Source: JAPPLB01 sp965218555
GTDB lineage: Bacteria; Acidobacteriota; Terriglobia; Bryobacterales; UBA6623
DNA: 64,000 nucleotides
Assembly: GCA_965218555.1 (NCBI GenBank)
Contig: OZ244625.1
Span: 2,542,001 to 2,606,000, forward strand
Reading direction: 5' to 3'
Part shown: positions 23,140 to 31,008 of the stretch, one piece after another
Layout: every line of letters starts with the position of its first letter
How positions within the stretch are numbered: position 1 is the stretch's first letter
The notes under the pieces: generated by a model
Seen by the model: the letters and a program-made list of their open reading frames with translations, nothing else
Databases searched by the model: none
What the model was told of the DNA's origin: nothing
Made by a program: the position numbers and the translations under genes

Positions 23140-25389
23140 ATGGCGGACCTGAAACTGGCGGTCATTATCCGCGCCGTGGACAAGCTGTCGGCGCCGATGA
23201 AGAAGATCACGGCGGCCAACGGACGGCTGCGGGACCGGATCGGGGCGGTGGCGGCGGCGGCGACCGGGGCCGGGCGAGCCGCGCGCCGCGCGGCGGCCGG
23301 GATCGGAGGACTGGCGAGGGCCGGCCGCAATCTCGGATTGCTGCTCGCCGGCGTCGGCTACGCCGTCAAGCGCGCGTTCATCGATACGGCGGCGTCGTTC
23401 GAGCGCTTCCAGACGATCCTGGAGACCATCGAGGGATCGAGCGGGAAGGCGCGCGCCTCGATGGACTGGATCTCGGACTTCGCCGTCACGACGCCCTTCG
23501 AGCTCGAGCAGGTGACCGACGCCTTCGTCAAGCTGCGGGCCTACGGTCTGGACCCCACCCAGGGGTTGCTGCGCACCCTGGGGGACACCTCGGCGGCGAT
23601 GGGTAAGCCCATCATGCAGGCCGTGGAGGCGATCGCCGACGCGGTTACGGGCGAGAACGAGCGGCTCAAGGAGTTCGGCATCAAGGCCCGCACCGATGGC
23701 GGCAAGATCCGCTACGAGTACACCGTCGACGGCGAGACCAGGATCGCCGAGGCGATGGCCGACGACCGGGCCCGGATCCAGCAGGTGCTCAGCGATATCT
23801 TCAACGTCAAGTTCGAGGGGGCGATGGAGAAGCAGTCGAAGACCTTCTCGGGCATGGTCAGCAACCTGATGGACCAGTGGACGCGCTTCCAGCAGATGGT
23901 GATGCAGTCGGGCGCGTTCGAGTGGCTCAAGGGCCGGCTGCGAGAACTGCTCGATACGATCAACCGCATGGTGGCCGACGGCCGCCTGCAGCGGATCGCG
24001 GAGCGGGTGGGCAAATGGCTCGTGGACGCCTTCCAGGGCGCCGAGCGGGCGATCAAGGCGCTGTGGCCGTGGGTGGTGCGGATCGGCGAGGCGCTGGCCT
24101 GGGCGTCCGGCGCGGTGGGCGGCTGGGAGCGCTTGGCGCTCGCTATCGGCGGGGTCTATGCCGCGGCGAAGGCCGCGTCCGCGATGGGCGCGGTCGGCGG
24201 GATGCTCCCGGCCAAGGCGGCGGGGGCCGCTGGCGTCGCCGCGCCGGGCGGGCTGAAAGCGCTGAGCGGCGCATCCGGAGGGCTCTTTTCGGCCACGACA
24301 GGCGTCGCCGCGCCGGGCGGCGGACTGCTCGCGGGCTTGGTGGGCAAGCTGGCGGGCTTCGGCGGCGTCATCAAGGGCATCGCGGTGGCGCTGGGCGTGC
24401 TGACGATCAAGTTCTGGATCATCGCCGCCGTGGCGGCCGCCGTAGTGGCGGCGATCTACAAGTACTGGGAGCCGATCAAAGCCTTTTTAGGGGGCGTTTG
24501 GGAGGGCTTTACAGAGGCTTTACAGCCCGTGATCGCCGCCGTGAGTCCGTTCTTCGCGCAGATTGGCGAGTGGCTTCAGCCGTTGACCCAGTGGTTCCGC
24601 GAGCTGTTCGTTTCGGTCCAGATGACGGCCCAGGAGCTCGGCGGCTTCGCGTCGGCCGGCAAGGCCGTCGGCCAAGCGATCGGCGGGCTGATCATCAATC
24701 TGGGCGAGTTCGTAGCGGGCCTGATCAAGCTGCCTGTTGTCGCGGCGGAAGCGGGCGTGAGGCTGGTCGGGGCGCTCGTCGACGGCATCAAGAGCGGCGC
24801 TTCGAAGCTCTACGCCGCGGTGAGCGAAGTGCTCGGCAAGGTGCGCGAGCTGCTGCCGTTCTCCGACGCCCGCAGAGGCCCCTTGTCGCGCCTGACGGCC
24901 TCGGGGGCGTCGATTCTGGAGACGATGGGCCTGGGCGTCCTACGGGCCGGTCCGGGCGGTTTGCAACGGCCGCTGGCGCGTGCTCTCACGCACGCCGCGG
25001 CGGGCCTGGCGCTGAGCCTGCCGGCGGCGGGTGTTGTTGGCCCTGGAGCGCGGCTGGCGGCACCGATTGCTCCTGCCGTGGCTCCTGCGGCGCGGCTGGC
25101 GGCTCCGATTGCCCGTGCAGCGGCCCCGGCGGCGCGGCTGGCGGCACCGATTGCTCGTGCAGCGGCACCGGCGGCGCGGCTGGCACCGGCGGCACCTCTG
25201 GCCCCCGCGGCACCTGCGGCCCCCGCGGGCGCCGGCGTGACGAACATCGACAACAGCCTCAATATCCAGCAGCTGACCATCCAGCAGCAGCCCGGCGAGG
25301 ACGCCGGGGACCTGGCCGAGAAAGTACTCCGCGAGATCGAACGCCGGCGAAGGTTGAGCGATAGAGAGGCGCTGCACGACGAACTGTGA
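23140..25389 (+). CDS. Phage tail tape measure protein
   Basis: A 749-residue tape measure; its length sets tail length. The N-terminus VIIRAVDKLSAPMKKITAAN and the region FQTILETIEGSSGKARASMD followed by FAVTTPFELEQVTDAFVKLR are family marks. Central hydrophobic, glycine/alanine-rich segments (about 330-450) could be membrane-interacting on ejection. GGVWEGFTEALQPVIAAVSP and KVRELLPFSDARRGPLSRLT are typical of the C-terminal third. Near 635-690 there are three 14-residue alanine/proline repeats. The product ends REALHDEL, an ending that recurs after the following gene. Confidence 0.93.
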   Translation: MADLKLAVIIRAVDKLSAPMKKITAANGRLRDRIGAVAAAATGAGRAARRAAAGIGGLARAGRNLGLLLAGVGYAVKRAFIDTAASFERFQTILETIEGSSGKARASMDWISDFAVTTPFELEQVTDAFVKLRAYGLDPTQGLLRTLGDTSAAMGKPIMQAVEAIADAVTGENERLKEFGIKARTDGGKIRYEYTVDGETRIAEAMADDRARIQQVLSDIFNVKFEGAMEKQSKTFSGMVSNLMDQWTRFQQMVMQSGAFEWLKGRLRELLDTINRMVADGRLQRIAERVGKWLVDAFQGAERAIKALWPWVVRIGEALAWASGAVGGWERLALAIGGVYAAAKAASAMGAVGGMLPAKAAGAAGVAAPGGLKALSGASGGLFSATTGVAAPGGGLLAGLVGKLAGFGGVIKGIAVALGVLTIKFWIIAAVAAAVVAAIYKYWEPIKAFLGGVWEGFTEALQPVIAAVSPFFAQIGEWLQPLTQWFRELFVSVQMTAQELGGFASAGKAVGQAIGGLIINLGEFVAGLIKLPVVAAEAGVRLVGALVDGIKSGASKLYAAVSEVLGKVRELLPFSDARRGPLSRLTASGASILETMGLGVLRAGPGGLQRPLARALTHAAAGLALSLPAAGVVGPGARLAAPIAPAVAPAARLAAPIARAAAPAARLAAPIARAAAPAARLAPAAPLAPAAPAAPAGAGVTNIDNSLNIQQLTIQQQPGEDAGDLAEKVLREIERRRRLSDREALHDEL
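25048..25173 (+). repeat. Three 42-bp tandem repeats in the tape measure gene
   Basis: Units at 25048-25089, 25090-25131 and 25132-25173, plus a partial fourth, each start GCGCGGCTGGCGG and encode ARLAAPIARAAAPA. The period keeps frame, so copy number could vary tail length. Confidence 0.9.
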
Positions 25390-25982
25390 GGAAAACTGAC
25401 CGATGCAGCAGCACCCACGAGTGTCCGTATAACATGTTCTCCCCTGACGGGGAGCACCGCCTCTGGCTGGAGCGATGGACTGGAGATCCGCACGGAGAGC
25501 CTATCGCGTGGATCATGCTCAACCCGTCCACGGCTGACGCCGACCGGGACGATCCGACGATCCGCAGCGTGATCCGCCTCAGCCAGAGCAATGGGTTTGG
25601 GCGCATTCTCGTCGGCAATCTATTCTCTCGCCGCGCGACCGACCCGCGCACGCTCGACCCCACGGGCGCAGGGGCCAACTGTGAGGACGCCGCCGACGTA
25701 CTCCGCTGGATAATCAGCCAAGCGACCGCTGTGATCGCTGCCTGGGGAAGCGCCGCGGCGATGCGGGCTCGTGCTCATAGGGCGTTCGAGCGGCGCGCAG
25801 AGCAGGTCCTCGACATGCTTAGAGACTACGACTCCGGTCTGCCGGTCTACACCCTGGGTCCACGGACGGCCCGCGGACACCCGCGCCACCCGCTCTACTT
25901 GCCAACAAACACAGACCTGCTTAGACTGCCGCCTCCGTGCGGCCGGGCCGCGAGACACGAGTCACCACACGACGAGCTATAG
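25386..25982 (+). CDS. DUF1643 family protein, cargo gene
   Basis: A 198-residue product with the DUF1643 landmarks HRLWLERWTGDP, IAWIMLNPSTADADRDDPTI, RILVGNLFSRRATDPRTLDP, AVIAAWGSAAAM and a final HPRHPLYLPTN. GTG 25386 overlaps the tape-measure stop; ATG 25434 (MFSPDGEHRLW) is an alternative and equally plausible start. P2 and Mu have no gene here, so it is an inserted cargo gene. Its last codons hold heptad-like sequence (RHESPHDEL), and HDEL repeats the end of the tape measure. The biochemical role of DUF1643 is not established. Confidence 0.75.
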   Translation: MRKTDRCSSTHECPYNMFSPDGEHRLWLERWTGDPHGEPIAWIMLNPSTADADRDDPTIRSVIRLSQSNGFGRILVGNLFSRRATDPRTLDPTGAGANCEDAADVLRWIISQATAVIAAWGSAAAMRARAHRAFERRAEQVLDMLRDYDSGLPVYTLGPRTARGHPRHPLYLPTNTDLLRLPPPCGRAARHESPHDEL

Positions 25983-26414
25983 ATGCCGACCGAGCACATG
26001 CTGGCGCTGGGCGAGTACCGCTTCGGCGTGACGGCCGCCGCCTACCAGGAGTTGACGCGCGCGGCCGAGTACCGCTGGGCGTCCCAGGAGCGGCTCGGCC
26101 GTCGGCCGGCGCGGCAGTACCTGGGGCCGGGCGAGGAGACGATCTCGCTGCGCGGGGTCATCCACCCGCACTACCGCGGCGGGGCGGGTCAGTTGGACCT
26201 GATGCGGGCCGAGGCCGCCAAGGGCGAGCCGCTGCTGCTGACCGGCGGCGACGGGGCGGCGCTGGGCGATTGGTGCATCCTGAGAGTCGAGGAGACCGGC
26301 CGCGTGTTCGATCCCGGCGGCGCGCCGCGCCGCATCGAGTTCCGGCTCGAGCTGGCCCGCTACGGCGAGGACGGGAACCGGAGTTTGCAGCAGATCGTGT
26401 TCGAGGGGAGTTGA
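25983..26414 (+). CDS. Phage tail protein, P2 gpU family
   Basis: A 143-residue tail completion protein. ALGEYRFGVTAAAYQELTRA near the start, the GPGEETISLRGVIHPHYRGG block, LLLTGGDGAALGDWCILRVE and a final RRIEFRLELARYGED match gpU. It starts at the base after the previous stop and overlaps the next ATG by one base (TGATG). Confidence 0.9.
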   Translation: MPTEHMLALGEYRFGVTAAAYQELTRAAEYRWASQERLGRRPARQYLGPGEETISLRGVIHPHYRGGAGQLDLMRAEAAKGEPLLLTGGDGAALGDWCILRVEETGRVFDPGGAPRRIEFRLELARYGEDGNRSLQQIVFEGS

Positions 26415-26614
26415 TGACCACCTTACAGGAGGGGTTGCTTACGGAACTGGAAGGGCGATTGGATGTAGGCCGGGCATTCAGTGAACGCCTTGCTAGGGAA
26501 CTGTTGCCTGGTTATCCCGGGGGCCGTGAATTGACCAACATCGAAGTTGACCACCTGATCCTGTATATGAGTGATCTCGACTTGCGGCGACGAATGATCC
26601 CCCTGATGCCGTAA
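26414..26614 (+). CDS. Hypothetical small protein
   Basis: A 66-residue protein, MTTLQEGLLTELEGRLDVGR, containing a leucine-rich helical segment and ending DLDLRRRMIPLMP. It is coupled to the U gene by TGATG, so it is probably translated. Its codon use is visibly less GC-rich than U and X. No family was recognised. Confidence 0.55.
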   Translation: MTTLQEGLLTELEGRLDVGRAFSERLARELLPGYPGGRELTNIEVDHLILYMSDLDLRRRMIPLMP

Positions 26615-26633
26615 ACAGGGGTACTGTGGGTCT

Positions 26634-26843
26634 ATGGCTACCTACCGCACCAGCGAAGGGGACGTGATCGACGCCGTCTGCCGGCGCTTTTACGGGCGCG
26701 AGGCGGGGGCCGTCGAGGCCGTGCTGGAGGCTAATCCGGGACTGGCCGAGCTCGGCCCCGTACTGCCGGCCGGCACGCTGGTCGAGTTGCCCGACCTGCC
26801 CCGTCCGCTGGAGACGATCGAGACGGTGAAGCTGTGGGACTGA
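26634..26843 (+). CDS. Phage tail protein X, LysM-like
   Basis: A 69-residue protein with the gpX/LysM pattern: YRTSEGDVIDAVCRRFYGRE, then VLEANPGLAELGPVLPAGT and LVELPDLPRP. It sits between U and D as in P2. It probably helps attach the hub to the tail tube and may bind peptidoglycan. Confidence 0.9.
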   Translation: MATYRTSEGDVIDAVCRRFYGREAGAVEAVLEANPGLAELGPVLPAGTLVELPDLPRPLETIETVKLWD

Positions 26844-27019
26844 AAACCGTGAATCGTGATGAGGCGCACCTCTATCTCCGCGTCCCGCGGGAGCTATTAG
26901 GCGATCTCCGCCAAGCGGCTAAGGAATATCACAGACCCCTCCGCGAGGTCGCTGTCCTGGCGCTTCAGCATGGATTCGCCGAGGCGATCGAGCACCTGGA
27001 AGGCGATCCGGCTCTATGA
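26834..27019 (+). CDS. Small ribbon-helix-helix-like protein
   Basis: A 61-residue product from GTG 26834 (or GTG 26849) that overlaps X and is coupled to D (ATGA at 27016-27019). HLYLRVPRELLGDLRQAAKE followed by REVAVLALQHGFAEAI has the strand-helix-helix pattern of Arc/CopG DNA-binding proteins. The upstream codons contain CGTGAATCGTGATG, similar to the heptad units. It might regulate late genes, but no evidence beyond fold resemblance is visible. Confidence 0.5.
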   Translation: MGLKTVNRDEAHLYLRVPRELLGDLRQAAKEYHRPLREVAVLALQHGFAEAIEHLEGDPAL

Positions 27020-28017
27020 CCCCCGCCTTCCACATCGTGGTGGATGGACACCAGGACGCGACCGCGGCGATCCGCGAGCGGCTGCTGAGCCTACGCGTCA
27101 GCGACGAGGAGGGCTACCGCTCCGATGCGGTCGAGATCCGCCTCGACGACCGCGGCGGGACGGTCGAGCTGCCCCGCAGGGGGGCGGAGCTCGAGGTCGA
27201 GCTGGGCTACGAGGAGTCGGGGCGGGTTCCGATGGGGCGTTACACGGTCGATGAGGTCGAGATCTCCGGGCCGCCTGATACGCTCACCATCCGCGCCAAG
27301 GCCGCCGACATGCGCGCCGCCCTGAAGCAGCGCCGGACGCGCTCGTGGCACCAGGTCCTGCTCGGCGACCTCATCGAAACGATCGCCGCCGAATACGGCC
27401 TCAATCCGCGCGTGGCGAAGGAGTTGGCGCGGATCGTGCTGCCGCACGTCGATCAGACTGACGAGTCCGACCTGCACCTGCTGACGCGCCTGGGGGAACA
27501 GTACGACGCCGCGGCCAAGCCGGCCAACGGGCGGCTGGTGTTCGCGCGTCGCGGCGCCGGCCTGAGCGCCACGAGCGGGCCGCTCACCGCCGTGCGGATC
27601 GCCCGCGAGCAGGCCAGCGATTACCGCGTCACCCTCGCCGACCGGTCCGACTACCGCTCGGTAAGGGCGTACTGGTATGACACGGCAGCAGGGCGGCGGG
27701 TGGCAGTGACAGCGGGAGACGGCGAGCCGGTCTACGCCCTGCGCGACGACCATGTCGACGAAGCGACCGCCCGCGCGGCAGCGCAGGCCCGCCTCAACGC
27801 CCTCAAGCGCGGCGCGGGAACCCTCAGCCTCACCCTCAAGCCGGGCGTGCCCACCGTCAGCGCCGAAAGCCCGCTCACCCTCAGCGGCTTCCGCAGCGGC
27901 GTCGACGGGCGTTGGGTCGCCACCCGCGTCAACCACGAAATCAGCGGCAACGGCTACGCCAGCCGGGTCGAGGCCGAGCGGCCGAGTGGGACAAACCAAT
28001 CATTCTTCGTCCCGTGA
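27016..28017 (+). CDS. Phage late control / tail hub protein gpD
   Basis: A 333-residue hub protein of the gpD/gp27 family. AFHIVVDGHQDATAAIRERL near the start, EGYRSDAVEIRLDD, ELEVELGYEESGRVPMGRYT, the KQRRTRSWHQVLLGDLIETI block and QTDESDLHLLTRLGEQY are typical. It forms the baseplate hub that carries the spike. It is the last gene of the plus-strand tail operon. Confidence 0.93.
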   Translation: MTPAFHIVVDGHQDATAAIRERLLSLRVSDEEGYRSDAVEIRLDDRGGTVELPRRGAELEVELGYEESGRVPMGRYTVDEVEISGPPDTLTIRAKAADMRAALKQRRTRSWHQVLLGDLIETIAAEYGLNPRVAKELARIVLPHVDQTDESDLHLLTRLGEQYDAAAKPANGRLVFARRGAGLSATSGPLTAVRIAREQASDYRVTLADRSDYRSVRAYWYDTAAGRRVAVTAGDGEPVYALRDDHVDEATARAAAQARLNALKRGAGTLSLTLKPGVPTVSAESPLTLSGFRSGVDGRWVATRVNHEISGNGYASRVEAERPSGTNQSFFVP

Positions 28018-28070
28018 TCCACTCGGGGCGACAACGTCCTGGAATCTGTCTCCGGAAGACCCGCGAGGCG

Positions 28071-28103
28071 CCCTCCCACAGACTGCTTCGGACTGTGGGA
28101 GGG
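28071..28103 (+). terminator. Hairpin after the late operon
   Basis: A perfect 11-bp stem, CCCTCCCACAG / CTGTGGGAGGG, closes an 11-base loop and lies 54 bases after the gpD stop. No T-run follows, so it may act with Rho or as an mRNA stabiliser. Confidence 0.5.
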
Positions 28104-28183
28104 GAGCCCCCCTTCGGGACCGAGAAAAGGTTTGGGCGCGCCCTCCCAGGCGCTACATCCTCCAGGCCTTCCGGTTGCTCTCT

Positions 28184-28501
28184 TCAGCCCTTGAGTTCGT
28201 TGAGAACCCTCATCCCGAGAACGGTGACGACACCGGCATACAGCGCGGTGCTGAGGCTACCGACGATGGAGTTCAGGTAACCGCCAATCGCGGGGATGTT
28301 GTTCAGCACGCCCGAACCTGCGGCAGCGCCGACCGCGATAGCGACAACCAATAAGGATGACGCGTCCTCGCCGGACATAGCAGCATGCACCAAGCCTAGA
28401 ACGACCAGCAACAGCGGTACGATGCCGGCCGGCAAATCAGGTACGAAAGCCGCCACGACTGCCAGTAGAAGTACCAAACCAGAGATGACTCTTGTCGCCA
28501 T
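28184..28501 (-). CDS. Small multi-pass membrane protein
   Basis: A 105-residue hydrophobic protein on the minus strand. Likely membrane helices are VISGLVLLLAVVAAFVP, GIVPLLLVVLGLVHAAM, SLLVVAIAVGAAAGSGV and ALYAGVVTVLGMRVL. A clear ribosome site (AAAGGGAG) precedes ATG. It is convergent with the late operon. No family was recognised; small holins have comparable size, but the segment spacing is not diagnostic. Confidence 0.6.
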   Translation of the reverse strand: MATRVISGLVLLLAVVAAFVPDLPAGIVPLLLVVLGLVHAAMSGEDASSLLVVAIAVGAAAGSGVLNNIPAIGGYLNSIVGSLSTALYAGVVTVLGMRVLNELKG

Positions 28502-28630
28502 TTTTTCTCCCTTTCACATTCACTAGTGGATGGCATCGTGCTATCGACCTGCCACGATGCGCATCAAAAGCCACCAAAGGGTACCACGAAGGGAACACGG
28601 ATGCACAACCTTTTTTTAGGAATTTTCCGG

Positions 28631-28777
28631 CCTCTCGTGATGCGTGGCGCGAAGGGAAGTGGGTTCACCGGCTGTCAAGCGTTTCTTTCTTCAGCGGCAC
28701 CAGACTGCTTCGGACGACCTTTCCCGAGACCCGAATCACGGCTTTTTGTTTTTTCCCGAGAGACGAACCACGAGCCA
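28631..28777. repeat. Heptad repeat element E6
   Basis: CTCGTGATGCGTGGCGCGAA at the left, the box D segment (GTTTCTTTCTTCAGCGGCACC) and right-hand units GAGACCCGAATCACGGCTTTT. A second half-array (CGAGAGACGAACCACGAG) runs into the stop of the Mor gene. Confidence 0.75.
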
Positions 28778-29143
28778 TCAGCCGGGCGTTTTGAGGATCG
28801 CCCAGATGCGGCGCTCGCTCAAGCCGTATTCCCGCGCCAGCCACGCCACCGGCCGGCCGACCTCGTAGCTCCTGATGATCTCGTCGTTGCGGCGGGCGCG
28901 CGACGGCTTGTCCAGCTTGGCGATGTAGAGCCGCGTGCCCCCGAAGCGGCGGAACAACTTCGTGGCCGCCTCAGCGCCCAGCAGCAGCGACAGGGGATGG
29001 TCGGCACGGTAGTGCTTCGGCACCTTGAGATAGGCCCCGCCGTGACGCTCCACCAGCGCCATCGCGCCCTGCCGCCCCGTGACCTCGGCAATGCGCCCGA
29101 GTGACGGCGGCATCTCCCGTGGCGGGCCGGACTCCGTTTTCAT
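28778..29143 (-). CDS. mor: Mor-family middle transcription activator
   Basis: A 121-residue protein matching Mu Mor, which activates the middle/late promoter of Mu-like phages. It begins MKTESGPPREMPPSLGRIAE. The conserved core is GRQGAMALVERHGGAYLKVP, then FGGTRLYIAKLDKPSRARRN, ending with the helix-turn-helix GRPVAWLAREYGLSERRIWA. ATG 29143 gives a length close to Mu Mor (129). It is the last gene of a leftward early operon. Confidence 0.85.
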   Translation of the reverse strand: MKTESGPPREMPPSLGRIAEVTGRQGAMALVERHGGAYLKVPKHYRADHPLSLLLGAEAATKLFRRFGGTRLYIAKLDKPSRARRNDEIIRSYEVGRPVAWLAREYGLSERRIWAILKTPG

Positions 29144-29228
29144 GGGCCACCGCCTTTTATTCCGCATTCCTGACCACCGCCCTGCCGCCGTGCCCCTACT
29201 GCCACGCGCCGCGGAGAGTGTGCGGCCG

Positions 29229-29414
29229 TCATGCCGCCTCCTGCTCGGTCTGCTCGCCGCCGTCGAGCAGGGCGGCGACCAGCTTGTCGATCTCGCTGTC
29301 GGCCGGGATCGCGACCGTCTCGCGTAGCGCGTCTCGGCGGCGGGCGTACTCGGTTGCCAAGCGCTCGATCTCGTCCATCGAGCGGGGTTGCGACCCATCA
29401 ATAGAGCTTGTCAT
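29229..29414 (-). CDS. Small phage early-operon protein
   Basis: A 61-residue product, MTSSIDGSQPRSMDEIERLA, with a long helix (EYARRRDALRETVAIPADSE) and acidic C-terminus. ATG 29414 overlaps the preceding frame's TGA (ATGA) and has GGAGG 9 bases upstream, so expression is likely. No family was assigned. Confidence 0.6.
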   Translation of the reverse strand: MTSSIDGSQPRSMDEIERLATEYARRRDALRETVAIPADSEIDKLVAALLDGGEQTEQEAA

Positions 29415-29816
29415 TGCATCGTCCTCCTGTTGATCTCAAGGCCGTGATTCGTGATGCTTGGCGCGGAGGATGGTGGCGGCTTCCGCCGAGTGGCCCCCGG
29501 CAGTGCCTCGATGTCGCCTTGCGCCGGCTTCGTCAGCCGCACCCGCTTGCCGATCCGGATTAGCAGTTGCGCGAACTCGGCCGTCTACGGACCGCTGCGG
29601 TCGTGGGATGCCCGCTGGCCACTCCAGCCCCTGCGGCCAGCGCTCGGAGAACTTCTTCAAGAGAATCTCGGCGCGGCGCAGCGTGATCGTGCGGCCCTGC
29701 TCCAAGCGGGCGAAGGTGTCGCCGGAGCCGGTGATGTAGGTCGAGACGGTAGACAGGGTGAGCGCCCGGCGGGCTGCGTACCGTCGGGCCAGGGTGAGCA
29801 AGGCAGCGCTATTCAT
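29411..29816 (-). pseudogene. Ner-like phage DNA-binding regulator, apparently frameshifted
   Basis: The first part, from ATG 29816 (MNSAALLTLARRYAARRALT, then GDTFARLEQGRTITLRRAEI), looks like a small helix-turn-helix regulator at the start of a leftward early operon, the position of Ner in Mu. After SERWPQGLEWPAGIPRPQ the frame reads arginine-rich nonsense and ends at 29436 in heptad sequence. Another frame continues sensibly as AQLLIRIGKRVRLTKPAQGD to a TGA at 29411-29413 that overlaps the next ATG. Either one gene has suffered an indel near 29580-29600, or these are two overlapping genes. Confidence 0.5.
29441..29465. repeat. Short heptad array E7
   Basis: AAGGCCGTGATTCGTGATGC lies inside the 3' part of the regulator gene and is translated there as SITNHGL. 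It shows the family can sit within a coding frame. Confidence 0.6.
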
Positions 29817-29899
29817 ATGTGGCGATTATCGCTATGTATAGAAAATATGTTAAGAGAGTTTTTGCTACATATGAAAAAAATTTCGCTAAAATAAGCGAA
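29817..29899. promoter_or_regulatory. Divergent early promoter/operator region
   Basis: An AT-rich 82-base gap between the divergent regulator (-) and repressor (+) genes. It holds the palindrome GCGATTATCGC (29822-29832) and the inverted repeat TTCGCT-AAAATA-AGCGAA (29882-29899), which overlaps the repressor start. CATATG/ATATG motifs lie between. The half sites share a CGCTA/GCGAT theme and are good candidate repressor operators. Confidence 0.65.
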
Positions 29900-30684
29900 T
29901 GGACGTGCGTGACATCCCTACGATCGTTCGAAGCGAAATCCAGCGCCGGGGCATGAACCCTTTCCGCGCTGCTGTCGAGGCCCGTCTGCCCGGCAATGCG
30001 ATTCGCTATGTTCTTGAAGGCAGAGAGCCGAAAGTGGGCCGTATGGCGGAGGTCTGCGACGCTCTGGGCCTGGAGTTCTATATCGGCCCGCCGCGCGTCC
30101 GACCGGTGGGCGCCAGGGGCGAAGACGAAACGGTCCAGGCCGTCGAGACGCGCCGCCCGCTGCAAGGGGGCGAGCTCTGGGACCGCCTGCGCGCAACGGC
30201 GCAGGAGCTGAACCGCTTGCTCGAGCCGCCCGCCGACGCCGCCCCGGCGCAACCGGCCGCCGCGGCCGGGGTGATCGACTTTCCCGTGCGGCAGGTGGAG
30301 AGGATGACTTTGTTCGTCGCGGCCGGCGGCGGCGCGTCGGACGTGGACGAAGCAGTGGTCGACCACCTCACGTTCCGGCACGACTGGCTGGACCGCAACG
30401 GGCTCGATCCGAGCCAGTGCACGGTGGTGGACGTGCAAGGCGAGTCGATGGAGCCGACCTTGCCGCAGGGCTGCACGATCCTGGTGGACCGCGCCCGGAG
30501 GCGCCGCCGCGCCGGTGCCATCTTCGTGGTGCGCACCGCTGACGGCGTGGTGGTCAAGCGCGCCGGCAAGGACGCGTCAGGCGGCTGGTTGCTGATCAGC
30601 GATCACCCGGCCTGGGAGCCCGTGCCTTGGCCGAGAGACGTCGAGATCATCGGCGAGGTGAAGTGGATGGGAGTGACGTTGTAA
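29899..30684 (+). CDS. Phage repressor with S24 (LexA-like) peptidase domain
   Basis: A 261-residue CI/C-type repressor. The N-terminal about 65 residues form a helix-turn-helix-like domain (NPFRAAVEARLPGNAIRYVL). A proline/alanine linker follows, then the S24 domain with catalytic Ser in VVDVQGESMEPTLPQG (about residue 183) and the Lys in GVVVKRAGKD (about 218). It should keep the prophage silent and respond to DNA damage by self-cleavage. It is divergent from the early operon, and an operator overlaps its start, so autoregulation is likely. Confidence 0.9.
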   Translation: MDVRDIPTIVRSEIQRRGMNPFRAAVEARLPGNAIRYVLEGREPKVGRMAEVCDALGLEFYIGPPRVRPVGARGEDETVQAVETRRPLQGGELWDRLRATAQELNRLLEPPADAAPAQPAAAAGVIDFPVRQVERMTLFVAAGGGASDVDEAVVDHLTFRHDWLDRNGLDPSQCTVVDVQGESMEPTLPQGCTILVDRARRRRRAGAIFVVRTADGVVVKRAGKDASGGWLLISDHPAWEPVPWPRDVEIIGEVKWMGVTL

Positions 30685-31008
30685 GGCCGTGTCTCGGGAA
30701 AACCACAAAAGCCGTGATTCGTGACTCGTGTCTCGGAAAAACCATTGGAAGTGGCTTGGGGCCGCTCAAGAAGTTTGCCGACTTGGATTTTTTGAATATT
30801 GGATGGTTTGACTGCGCCTGGGAGCGTACGGATGCATCCATCTTGGCAGTCTGACGTGGCTTTCCGGCTGAAGGAAAAGGTGGCGAGCAGCTCGTCAGTC
30901 GAACTTAACGATTTTCCGCTTGACAAGCCACTTCCTGAAAGTGAACCCCCTCCCGTTCGCGCCGTTCATCGCGCATCACGAATCACGAGACACGAGACAC
31001 GGCCTTCT
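30685..31008. repeat. Composite heptad repeat E8
   Basis: Left arrays (AAGGCCGTGTCTCGGG and AAGCCGTGATTCGTGACTCG) lead into box D in reverse orientation (CCATTGGAAGTGGCTTGGGG). Then comes the degenerate body shared with E3 (translated LKKFADLDFL; TGGCAGTCTGACGTGGC). The right array CACGAATCACGAGACACGAG ends at the ligase stop codon. This marks the right prophage border. Confidence 0.8.

Larger units (their letters stand above)
1..30690. mobile_element. Mosaic Mu-head / P2-tail prophage, left end outside window
   Basis: Head genes are Mu-like and tail genes follow P2 order, all on +. A repressor (+) and a regulator/Mor operon (-) lie at the right. No MuA/MuB transposase, integrase, lysis gene, gp30 (F) or gp31 (G) was seen inside the window. 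The right boundary is taken as the end of the repressor, because a heptad repeat and then bacterial genes follow. Insertions of a TonB receptor, an IS21 and several cargo genes suggest a defective prophage. Confidence 0.85.

Noticed and set aside
24484..24496. CTTTTTAGGGGG in the tape measure gene as a second frameshift site
   Set aside because: The heptamer does not fit X XXY YYZ in frame, and the -1 frame has no meaningful continuation.
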